Assembly: GCA_963716095.1 (NCBI GenBank)
Contig: CAVQSV010000023.1
Span: forward strand, 372,001-436,000
From: Sva-07 sp963716095
GTDB lineage: Bacteria > Actinomycetota > Acidimicrobiia > Acidimicrobiales > Ilumatobacteraceae
Reading direction: 5' to 3'
DNA length: 64,000 nucleotides
The notes below the pieces were generated by a model. That model worked only from the letters and a program-made list of their open reading frames with translations, was not told the DNA's origin and searched no databases. Both the position numbers and the translations under genes were made by a program. Shown piece by piece: positions 44,967-52,119 of this stretch (position 1 is its first letter; every line of letters starts with the position of its first letter).

Positions 44967-45803
44967 ATGAACGACTCGATGCTCGCCCCCGACGTGTTCT
45001 GCCGTGCCACGCTCAACTTCGCGGCCCGCAACGGTGAGCTGATGGCGCAGCCGACCGACGTCGACATGCTCGACGGTCGCACGGCCGAGTTGCCCGGGTG
45101 GGAGCAGTGCGGCTTCGAACTGATCCAGCACACGACCGCTGCGTCGAGCTGGGACGACGCCGAACTCGCTGCCATCCACCATCAGGAAATGGAGGCGCTC
45201 GCTCGGCAGATGACCGGCTGCGACGTCGCGTTGGTGTCGAACCACATCAAGCGCGGTCCCGAGCATGCGCGCCAGCACGACGACCTCGCGCCGATCGAGT
45301 TCGTGCACTCCGACTTCGCGAAGGGGTACGACGATCTGGTTCGGGGGTCATACCGGCAGCCCGATCGTGATGGCGCGATGCAGGCGCTCGAGCGCAATGG
45401 CATCACCGCAGCGGACGTCGAGGCAGCTTCGCGGCTCGTGATCTTGCAGTTCTGGAGGAACCTCGGCCCGGCGAAGATGGACTTCCCGCTCGGCTTCTGC
45501 GATGCCCGCACCGTCACGCCAGCCGATGCTCGTGCGATCCCGGTGACCGACTACGCCGGCTCCGGCGTCGACTTCGAGGCGGTGGCGGTGCTCGGTCCCG
45601 TCGATTCGTCGCCGTACCGCTGGTACGCCTTCCCCGAGCTGCAGCAGGACGAAGTCGTCGCGTTCCGTACCTACGACACCGATCTCGTCGAGCGCGGCGA
45701 GACCTGGTTCACGCCGCACTCGGCGTTCCGCGATCCCGACGTCGAGATCGGCAAGCCGGCACGGTCGAGTATCGAACTCCGGGCGATCTGCCTGTACCGG
45801 TAG
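44967..45803 (+). CDS. CmcJ/NvfI family oxidoreductase-like protein
   Basis: Protein of 278 residues. The conserved blocks of this family are all visible: SNHIKRGP, FVHSDF (His-x-Asp-like), LQFWRNLG, PYRWYAFPELQQDE, RTYDTD and TWFTPHSAFRDP, ending RSSIELRAICLYR. Fungal NvfI and AsqJ relatives are Fe(II)/2-oxoglutarate oxygenases, and bacterial CmcJ takes part in cephamycin 7-alpha-methoxylation. The substrate here is unknown and no biosynthetic cluster surrounds it. Single gene with its own TAGCGT box. Confidence 0.85.
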   Translation: MNDSMLAPDVFCRATLNFAARNGELMAQPTDVDMLDGRTAELPGWEQCGFELIQHTTAASSWDDAELAAIHHQEMEALARQMTGCDVALVSNHIKRGPEHARQHDDLAPIEFVHSDFAKGYDDLVRGSYRQPDRDGAMQALERNGITAADVEAASRLVILQFWRNLGPAKMDFPLGFCDARTVTPADARAIPVTDYAGSGVDFEAVAVLGPVDSSPYRWYAFPELQQDEVVAFRTYDTDLVERGETWFTPHSAFRDPDVEIGKPARSSIELRAICLYR

Positions 45804-45825
45804 ACCAGTCGGAGGATCCCCTCCA

Positions 45826-46536
45826 TCACGCTGCGCCGAGAAGCACTGTCTGGAGTTCGGGCATCGTGTCGAACACGATCGCCCCGGTCGCTTCGAGCTC
45901 GTCGCGCACGGTCAGCCCGCCGCCGAACCCGTAGCACGTCATCCCGGCGGCGATCGCGGCTCGGGCCCCGTTGATGCTGTCCTCGATGACCACACATCGA
46001 CGGTGATCGACGCCCATCGACCGTGCAGCATGGAGGAACAGATCTGGCCACGGCTTGCCTCGCTCGACCTCGGATCCCGAGTGGATGCGACCCTCGAACA
46101 GGGGGTGGAGACCGGTGAGGCCGAGGGTCAGATCCATCTTGCGGTGGCTGCCACTCGATGCGACGCACGTCGGCACGTCGGCCCGGTCGAGTGCCTCGAC
46201 CAGCGCACGTACTCCGGGTACCGGCTGGAGCTCGGCATGGAAGGCGGCGATGATCTCCTCGGTCGATCGACGGTCGAACTCGGCGGTGAGATCGGGCCCG
46301 AGGTGGTGCTCGATCTCGGTGAGCATCGCATCGCTCGATCCACCGACGAAGCGCCGGACGACTTCGTCGACCGTGATCGGCCAGCCCATCTCGGTCAGCA
46401 TCCGCGCCTCGACGGCGACGGTCAGACGTTCGGAGTCGACGAGCACGCCGTCGCAATCGAAGATCACCAACCCGAGGTGCGCGGTCGCATCAAGGGGTTC
46501 CGCACTCGCGAGATGGTCGTCTGGCCGGTCCGTCAC
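45826..46536 (-). CDS. HAD superfamily hydrolase (phosphoglucomutase/phosphatase type)
   Basis: Protein of 236 residues. Motif I is IFDCDGVLVDSE with the nucleophile Asp and acid-base Asp, motif II CVASSG, motif III Lys in GKPWPDLFLHAA, motif IV VIEDSINGARAA. The cap is helical, as in beta-phosphoglucomutase and phosphoglycolate phosphatase. It overlaps the tryptophanase stop by 4 bases and is cotranscribed with it, although no obvious biochemical link exists. Confidence 0.88.
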   Translation of the reverse strand: MTDRPDDHLASAEPLDATAHLGLVIFDCDGVLVDSERLTVAVEARMLTEMGWPITVDEVVRRFVGGSSDAMLTEIEHHLGPDLTAEFDRRSTEEIIAAFHAELQPVPGVRALVEALDRADVPTCVASSGSHRKMDLTLGLTGLHPLFEGRIHSGSEVERGKPWPDLFLHAARSMGVDHRRCVVIEDSINGARAAIAAGMTCYGFGGGLTVRDELEATGAIVFDTMPELQTVLLGAA

Positions 46537-47909
46537 GATCGCGGTGCGAAGGTGGCGGTGAAGTGGCGCAGTGGCCGCGGCGGGCTGGTGATCTGGTAGC
46601 CGGTGAGTTGTTCGGCCCTCGCTGCGACCGACAGTACGACCTCGATGACGTAGTCGATGTGGCTCTGCGTATAGGTGCGTCGAGGGATTGCGAGCCGCAC
46701 GAGTTCCATCGCTGCGGGTCGCTCCGTCCCGTCGGGCTGCAGGCCGAACATCACCGTGCCGATCTCGCAGCCGCGCACGCCGCCGATCTCGTAGAGCGCG
46801 ATCGCCAGGGCTTGGCCCGGATAGTCGAGCGGGTCGATGTGGGCGAGCAACCGTCCCGCGTCGAGGTAGACGGCGTGACCACCGATCGGCAACATCACCG
46901 GTACGCCGGCATCGGCGAGCGCGTTGCCGAGGTAGGCGGTCGAACGGATCCGGTACTGGAGGTAGTCGTGTTGGACGGACTCACGCAGCCCCTGCGCAAT
47001 CGCGTCGAGATCACGCCCGGCGAGGCCGCCGTAGGTGGGAAAGCCTTCGGTGAGGATCAGCAGCGTGCGACAGTCGTCGGCGAGCTCTTCGTCGTTCAGT
47101 GCCAGCCAGCCGCCGATGTTGCCGAGGGGATCCTTCTTCGCGCTCATCGTCATGCCGTCGGCGAGCGAGGCCATTTCGCGCACGATGTCGCGCACCTCCC
47201 GGTCGCCCTGACCGGGCTCGCGCTCGCGAATGAACCATGCGTTCTCGGCGAACCGGCAGGCGTCGAGGAACAGCGGGACGTCGTACTGGTCACAGAGTGC
47301 TCGCACTCCGCGGAGGTTCTCGAGCGACACCGGTTGTCCGCCACCCGAGTTGTTCGTGATCGTGACGAACACCACCGGAATCACGTCGCGGCCGTGCTCG
47401 GCCAGCAGCGCGCCGAGCGCGTCGAGATCCATGTTGCCTTTGAACGGGTGCAGCGAGCTGGGATCGCGACCCTCGGGGATCACCAGATCGACCGCGACCG
47501 CTCCCGTGTACTCGACGTTGGCCCGCGTGGTGTCGAAGTGGGTGTTGTTGGGAACGATCTTGCCGGACCCACCGATCGCCGTGAACAGGATCTTCTCTGC
47601 TGCGCGTCCCTGGTGGGTGGGAATCACATGCTCGAAGGGGAACAGCTCCTGGACGCTCTCGAGGAACCGAAACCACGACGGCGACCCGGCGTAGCTCTCG
47701 TCGCCGCGTTGGATCGCCGCCCACTGATCGCGCGACATCGCACCGGTTCCGGAGTCGGTGAGCAGGTCGATCAGGACATCTTCCGCCCGAAGTGAGAAGA
47801 GGTTGTTGCCTGCCGCTGCGAGTGCGGTGCGCCGTTGCTCCGGTGTGGTGATCACCAGCGGTTCGACCGAGTGCACCCGGAACGGCTCGATGATCGTCGA
47901 GAATTCCAT
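46533..47909 (-). CDS. tnaA: Tryptophanase/tyrosine phenol-lyase family beta-eliminating lyase
   Basis: PLP lyase of 458 residues. THQGRAAEKILFTAI binds the phosphate end, NNSGGGQPVSLENLRG and LFLDACRFAENAWFI position the cofactor, and TMSAKKDPLGNIGG carries the Schiff-base lysine after Ala-Lys. Such enzymes split Trp to indole, pyruvate and ammonia, or Tyr to phenol. Choice between the two is not certain from sequence, so the symbol is tentative. ATG 47909 follows AATGAT by 6 bases; the longer open frame is rejected. No tnaC-like leader or tnaB permease is adjacent. Confidence 0.85.
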   Translation of the reverse strand: MEFSTIIEPFRVHSVEPLVITTPEQRRTALAAAGNNLFSLRAEDVLIDLLTDSGTGAMSRDQWAAIQRGDESYAGSPSWFRFLESVQELFPFEHVIPTHQGRAAEKILFTAIGGSGKIVPNNTHFDTTRANVEYTGAVAVDLVIPEGRDPSSLHPFKGNMDLDALGALLAEHGRDVIPVVFVTITNNSGGGQPVSLENLRGVRALCDQYDVPLFLDACRFAENAWFIREREPGQGDREVRDIVREMASLADGMTMSAKKDPLGNIGGWLALNDEELADDCRTLLILTEGFPTYGGLAGRDLDAIAQGLRESVQHDYLQYRIRSTAYLGNALADAGVPVMLPIGGHAVYLDAGRLLAHIDPLDYPGQALAIALYEIGGVRGCEIGTVMFGLQPDGTERPAAMELVRLAIPRRTYTQSHIDYVIEVVLSVAARAEQLTGYQITSPPRPLRHFTATFAPRS

Positions 47910-47915
47910 CGGCCC

Positions 47916-47921
47916 ATCATT
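47916..47921 (-). promoter_or_regulatory. -10-like box of the tryptophanase gene
   Basis: AATGAT on the minus strand ends 6 bases before ATG 47909; weak match. Confidence 0.3.
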
Positions 47922-48028
47922 GCCCAGGCCGACGGCGCCGACGGCGTGCGTGCGTCCGGTGCCGACATCGGCGGGGTCGCTCGATACGTTCGGACCGCTT
48001 CGACCACCGCGACGAGAGGAACATCGAG

Positions 48029-48790
48029 ATGGAGATCCCTGGCCTGAAAGCAATCATCATCGGCGGAGCGTCGGGCTTCGCGCGAGCGACCGCAGAACGC
48101 ATTGCTGCGGGCGGCGGGTCGGTGGCGATCCTCGATCGTGAAGAGTCTGCGGGTGCGGAGGTTGCCGCGCAGTTGGGCGGTTCGTGGCACCCGACGAACG
48201 TGCTCGACTTCGACGGGATCGCTGTGGTGATCGACGAAGCGGTCGAGGCGCTCGGTGGGTTGCACGTGGCGGTCAACACCGCCGGCGGCGGCAAAGCCGG
48301 CCGGACACTCGGGCGCGGTGGACCGTTCGACCTCGACGACTTCCGCGCGGTGATCGACCTGAACCTGATTGGCACGTTCAACACCAACCGGTTGTGCGCA
48401 GCGCACATGGCGACCAACGAACCGAACGACGACGGCGAACGCGGCGTGTTGATCAACACGGCCTCGATCGCCGCGTTCGAAGGCCAGATCGGTCAGGTCG
48501 CGTACACCGCTGCCAAGGCTGGCATTGCCGGGATGACGCTCACGATGGCGCGCGACCTCGGTTCGCTCGGCATTCGTGTGATCACGATTGCTCCGAGCCT
48601 GTTCGCCACCGGACTCACCGCCGGTGTCACCGAGGAGCGTGCGGCTGGGCTGACCAAGGACGCGGCATTCCCGAAACGTCTCGGACGTCCCGACGAATAC
48701 GGCCGGTTGGCGATCGCCATCATCGAGAACCCGATGCTGAATGGCGACACGATCCGACTCGACGCCGGCACGCGCTTCGCCCCGAAATGA
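48029..48790 (+). CDS. Short-chain dehydrogenase/reductase, 3-hydroxyacyl-CoA dehydrogenase type II-like
   Basis: NAD(P)-dependent enzyme of 253 residues. IIIGGASGFARATAERI is the nucleotide fold (G-x-x-x-G-x-A variant), VNTAGGG the NAG-type motif, and Ser in INTASIAAFEGQIGQVAY with YTAAKAG the catalytic Ser-Tyr-Lys. Similar to HSD17B10, which oxidises 3-hydroxyacyl-CoA and steroids. GAGAGGA lies 8 bases before ATG. Divergent from the tryptophanase unit. Confidence 0.88.
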   Translation: MEIPGLKAIIIGGASGFARATAERIAAGGGSVAILDREESAGAEVAAQLGGSWHPTNVLDFDGIAVVIDEAVEALGGLHVAVNTAGGGKAGRTLGRGGPFDLDDFRAVIDLNLIGTFNTNRLCAAHMATNEPNDDGERGVLINTASIAAFEGQIGQVAYTAAKAGIAGMTLTMARDLGSLGIRVITIAPSLFATGLTAGVTEERAAGLTKDAAFPKRLGRPDEYGRLAIAIIENPMLNGDTIRLDAGTRFAPK

Positions 48791-48810
48791 CGCCGATCAC
48801 CGCGCCCGCG

Positions 48811-48853
48811 TGACAAGTCGGATGGACCGTCCCATCCGAACAGCAACGCGAAC
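48811..48853. repeat. Family B palindrome, copy 6 (left arm degraded)
   Basis: TCGGATGG and CCATCCGA inner arms are kept, followed by CAGCAACGCGAAC; the outer left arm is nearly lost. Lies between convergent SDR and nitronate monooxygenase gene ends. Confidence 0.7.
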
Positions 48854-48898
48854 GGGGCTGATGGCTGGGGTTGGCTGGGGTTGGCGGGGTGGACTGCG

Positions 48899-50044
48899 TC
48901 AGTAGTCGAGTTGGCCGGCGAGCGACTCGACGGCATCGATGAACTCGGTGACCATGTCCATCACGACCTGACCGGCCGACTTGGGCTGGTTCATCGTGCC
49001 GACGATTTGGCCGACGAAGTAGCCCGCCAGCTTCTCGGCACCGGAGCCATGGGTGTGTGCCGCCCGGTTGATGCGGGCCTGTGCCTCGTTCGTGAGGATC
49101 GGCTGCAGCGGCATTCCCAGCGGAGCGGGCGTGTCCTCGCGCTCCCACTCCTCGGTCCAGGATGTCTTCAACATGCGGGCGTGCTTGCCGGTCATCGACC
49201 TCGACCGGATCGTGTCGGCGGAGGTGGCGGCCAGGAACTTCTCCTTCACCACCGGGTGCGTCTCGGCCTCGTCGGTGGTGAGCCACACCGAGCCACACCA
49301 CACACCCTGGGCGCCGAGCGCCATGGCAGCGGCCATCTGACGCCCGCGTCCGATGCCGCCGGCGCCCAACACCGGGATGTCGACCGCGTCGACGATCTCG
49401 GGGATGAGCACCATCGAGCCGATCTCGCCGGTGTGGCCACCGGCTTCGGAACCCTGGGCGATGATGAGGTCGACGCCGGCGGCCTGGTGCCGTTCGGCGT
49501 GGACCGGGCGTCCGGCGAGCGCACCGATCAGGCGACCCTCCTCCTTGACCCGGTCGATCAGGAACTGCGGTGGCGGGCCGAGTGCATTGGCGACGAAGGC
49601 GGTCTTGTGAGCCAGCGAGATCTCGAGCTGCGGACCCGCAGCAGCGGCGCTGAACGGGGCGATCCCGCTGTGCCCGGCGGTCGATCGACCAGTCGAGCGC
49701 TCTTCGTCGGGCGGGAACTCGGGGACGTCGTAGCGGCGCAGGATGTCGTCGACGAACTCACGGTGCGTGTCGGGGATCAACGCCTTGATGTCGTCGAGGG
49801 TGTAGCCGCCGCCCTCGTCGCCGGCGTACTTGGCGGGCACGATCAGGTCGACGCCGTACGGGCGGTCGCCGATCTCGTCCTCGATCCACTGCAGGTCGAT
49901 CTCGAGTTGCTCGGGCGAGTGTGCGACGGCGCCGAGCACGCCAAGACCACCAGCCTTGGACACGGCGGCCACGACGTCGCGGCAGTGACTGAACGCGAAG
50001 ATCGGGAACTCGATCTCCAGCATGTCGGTGGCGGCGGTTTTCAT
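48899..50044 (-). CDS. Nitronate monooxygenase family protein
   Basis: FMN TIM-barrel protein of 381 residues. FPIFAFSHCRDVVAAVSKAGGLGV opens the barrel, IIAQGSEAGGHTGE is the FMN and substrate loop (with a catalytic His), and MALGAQGVWCGSVWL the phosphate-binding end. Members oxidise nitronates such as propionate-3-nitronate, but many homologues have unrelated functions. ATG 50044 has AGGAG 6 bases upstream and is preferred over a GTG or ATG further up. Divergent from the 2-hydroxyacid dehydrogenase across a large palindrome. Confidence 0.87.
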   Translation of the reverse strand: MKTAATDMLEIEFPIFAFSHCRDVVAAVSKAGGLGVLGAVAHSPEQLEIDLQWIEDEIGDRPYGVDLIVPAKYAGDEGGGYTLDDIKALIPDTHREFVDDILRRYDVPEFPPDEERSTGRSTAGHSGIAPFSAAAAGPQLEISLAHKTAFVANALGPPPQFLIDRVKEEGRLIGALAGRPVHAERHQAAGVDLIIAQGSEAGGHTGEIGSMVLIPEIVDAVDIPVLGAGGIGRGRQMAAAMALGAQGVWCGSVWLTTDEAETHPVVKEKFLAATSADTIRSRSMTGKHARMLKTSWTEEWEREDTPAPLGMPLQPILTNEAQARINRAAHTHGSGAEKLAGYFVGQIVGTMNQPKSAGQVVMDMVTEFIDAVESLAGQLDY

Positions 50045-50107
50045 CGGGATCTCCTGGCGTTCGTCGGGCACGGCCATTGTTGCCGCTACCAGGGCGCCCC
50101 CACGAAG

Positions 50108-50211
50108 CCGATCGTGGTTCCCATTGCCCTGGGCACGGGGAACCGGGGCACGAGGAACCGTGGTTCACGTCGGTGGTTCCCGTTGCCCTGGGCACGGGGA
50201 ACCACGATCGG
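50108..50211. repeat. Nested palindrome (family E), 104 bp
   Basis: Outer arms CCGATCGTGGTTCCC and GGGAACCACGATCGG (15 bp) pair perfectly across the element. Inside are two copies of a smaller hairpin, GGTTCCC-(A/G)TTGCCC with GGGCACGGGGAACC. It fills most of the 181-base divergent gap; it could form a cruciform or bind a regulator. Confidence 0.85.
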
Positions 50212-50212
50212 G

Positions 50213-50218
50213 GAGACT
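50213..50218 (+). promoter_or_regulatory. -10-like box of the 2-hydroxyacid dehydrogenase gene
   Basis: GAGACT ends 7 bases before GTG 50226, immediately after the family E palindrome. Confidence 0.4.
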
Positions 50219-50225
50219 GTTCGGC

Positions 50226-51179
50226 GTGGCACTGTTCTGTACCGACACGTTCTTCGACGCCTACCGAGACCGGATCGAGGAGATCGCTCCGGACCTCGAG
50301 GTCATCGCGCTGCGCCCGGGTGAGGAGATCTCCGACGCCGACATCGAGCGGATCACGGTCGCGTTCTTCTCCAACGACGCTTGGCCCGACCGCGCCGCCC
50401 CGTTCTTCAAGGTGGCGCTGTCGACCACGAACCTGCAGTGGTTTCATTCGATGTCGGCCGGCGTCGACAGCCCGGTGTTCTCGGCGTTCCTCGAACGCGG
50501 CGCCCGGCTGACCACATCGTCCGGGGCGAGTGCGCCCCCGATCGCCGGCACCGTCATGCTCTACCTTCTCGCGCTCAGCCGGAACCTGCCCGGCTGGCTT
50601 CGAGCGCAAGCGATACACGAGTGGTCGCCCGAACCGTTCGACGAGCTCGACGGCCAACGCCTCGTCGTCGTCGGCTACGGCCCGATCGGCCAGGAGGTCG
50701 TGCGGCTCGCCACGGCGTTCCGGATGGAGCCGGTCGTCGTTCGTCGTTCGGCGCATGGCGACGAGCCATGCCCTGTCCGTCCGCTGTCGCAACTCGCCGA
50801 GGCGGTGTCCGACGCGGATGCTGTGGTCGTTGCGCTGCCCCTGGCACCCGAGACCCGTGGCCTCTTCAGCGCTGACGTGATCGCAGCGATGCCCTCGTCG
50901 GCGGTGTTCGTCAACGTCGGGCGCGGCGAACTGGTCGATCAGGCTGCGCTGACCGAGGCGTTGGCCTCGGGTCGCCTCGCCGGTGCCGGCCTCGACGTGT
51001 TCGACCCCGAACCGCTCGCCGCCGACGATGCACTGTGGGATCTTCCCAACGTGATCATCAGCCCGCACAACTCGGGGTCGAGCAACGGCACGACCAACCG
51101 GGTTGCCGAGATCTTCCTCGACAACCTCGCAAGGTTCGTGCGGGGCGAGTCGCTCCGCAACGAAGTGCTCGGCGGTTGA
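50226..51179 (+). CDS. D-2-hydroxyacid dehydrogenase family protein
   Basis: NAD(P)-dependent dehydrogenase of 317 residues. The Rossmann motif is VVVGYGPIGQEV; the catalytic Arg lies in NVGRGELVD, Glu in DVFDPEPL, and His in ISPHNSGSS. The N-terminal substrate domain is short. Family members reduce glyoxylate, hydroxypyruvate or larger 2-oxo acids. GTG 50226 begins the conserved fold directly. It converges with the sigma-factor gene, leaving only 3 bases. Confidence 0.88.
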   Translation: MALFCTDTFFDAYRDRIEEIAPDLEVIALRPGEEISDADIERITVAFFSNDAWPDRAAPFFKVALSTTNLQWFHSMSAGVDSPVFSAFLERGARLTTSSGASAPPIAGTVMLYLLALSRNLPGWLRAQAIHEWSPEPFDELDGQRLVVVGYGPIGQEVVRLATAFRMEPVVVRRSAHGDEPCPVRPLSQLAEAVSDADAVVVALPLAPETRGLFSADVIAAMPSSAVFVNVGRGELVDQAALTEALASGRLAGAGLDVFDPEPLAADDALWDLPNVIISPHNSGSSNGTTNRVAEIFLDNLARFVRGESLRNEVLGG

Positions 51180-51182
51180 CGC

Positions 51183-52043
51183 TCAGGCCGCGATCGGCTC
51201 CGCGTGGGTCCGGAGCTTGGCGATCGCACGCTCGACACGTCGCCGTACCGCTTGCGGGGTGACGCCGAGTTCCTCGGCGATCGTCGCGAAGGTCGCCGGT
51301 TCGTGGCCGCGAAGTCCGAACCGGGCAGCCACCGCGAACGCACTCTTCTGGTCGAGGTGTTCGAGCAACGCATCGATCTGTTCACGCGCGACCCGACGTT
51401 CCGCCGCCTCGTCGGGGCCCTCGTCGCCGCTGGCAACGAGGGTCCCGAGCGTGTCGGATCCCTCCCCGATGGGGCGATCCATCGACTCGAGTTGGCTGAG
51501 CATCTCGATCATGGCGAGGTCGTCATCGAGCCGTGCGCCGGTGGCAGTGGTGGCTGCAATGGCCGTGCGGAGCTCGCGGGTGCGGTGACCGGGGATCCGG
51601 ATCGTGGTCGCTGATGCTTCGAGCCCGCGCTGGATCGACTGGCGGATCCACCACGTTGCATACGTCGAGAATTTGTAGCCACGGCGCCAGTCGAACTTCT
51701 CGACCGCCTTCTCGAGCCCGATCATGCCGTCCTGCACGATGTCGTCGCGATCGAGGTGAACGGGGACGCTGAACCGGTTGGCGATGCTCTGCACGAGCCG
51801 CACATTGGCCTCGATGAAGTGATGACGCGCCCGCTCACCCTCGATCACGAGGTCGTCGTCGCCTGCTCGAGCCGCACCGTCGGCGACGCGCAACTGTGCC
51901 TCGCGTCCGGCCTCGATCGCCTGGGCGAGCCATCGCTCGTCGGCGGCGGTGAGCAGCGCCCGGTGGTCGCGGCGGAGCCGGCGACCGCCAACTTGCGGCG
52001 ACTTCGGAACCTGGGAACGCGTGGAAACCTCGGCTCGTGGCAT
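51183..52043 (-). CDS. Group 2/3 sigma-70 factor
   Basis: Sigma factor of 286 residues with regions 1.2 to 4 but no 1.1. Region 2 is strongly conserved (IVQDGMIGLEKAVEKFDW, then KFSTYATWWIRQSIQRGL, the -10 melting and recognition helix), regions 3 and 4 are typical (FATIAEELGVTPQAVRRRV). It is likely a non-essential SigB/HrdD-like paralogue of the housekeeping factor, possibly for stationary or osmotic stress. TAAGCT lies 6 bases before ATG; an AT-rich palindrome lies next to it in the 76-base divergent gap to mrpA. Confidence 0.9.
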   Translation of the reverse strand: MPRAEVSTRSQVPKSPQVGGRRLRRDHRALLTAADERWLAQAIEAGREAQLRVADGAARAGDDDLVIEGERARHHFIEANVRLVQSIANRFSVPVHLDRDDIVQDGMIGLEKAVEKFDWRRGYKFSTYATWWIRQSIQRGLEASATTIRIPGHRTRELRTAIAATTATGARLDDDLAMIEMLSQLESMDRPIGEGSDTLGTLVASGDEGPDEAAERRVAREQIDALLEHLDQKSAFAVAARFGLRGHEPATFATIAEELGVTPQAVRRRVERAIAKLRTHAEPIAA

Positions 52044-52049
52044 GGACCG

Positions 52050-52055
52050 AGCTTA
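52050..52055 (-). promoter_or_regulatory. -10 box of the sigma-factor gene
   Basis: TAAGCT on the minus strand ends 6 bases before ATG 52043. Confidence 0.5.
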
Positions 52056-52059
52056 AAAC

Positions 52060-52075
52060 ACCTTTTCTAAAAGGT
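52060..52075. promoter_or_regulatory. AT-rich palindrome between sigma factor and mrp operon
   Basis: ACCTTTT and AAAAGGT (7 bp, perfect) with CT between. AT-rich in a GC-rich setting and placed where it could control both divergent promoters; candidate operator. Confidence 0.5.
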
Positions 52076-52080
52076 CAATG

Positions 52081-52110
52081 TTGTGATGCAAATAAATCGA
52101 GTCGTATCAT
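52081..52110 (+). promoter_or_regulatory. Promoter of the mrp operon
   Basis: TTGTGA and TATCAT with 18 bases between give the best -35/-10 pair seen in the window. The box ends 6 bases before an in-frame CTG and 9 before the TTG start of mrpA. Confidence 0.55.
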
Positions 52111-52119
52111 CCGGGTCTG

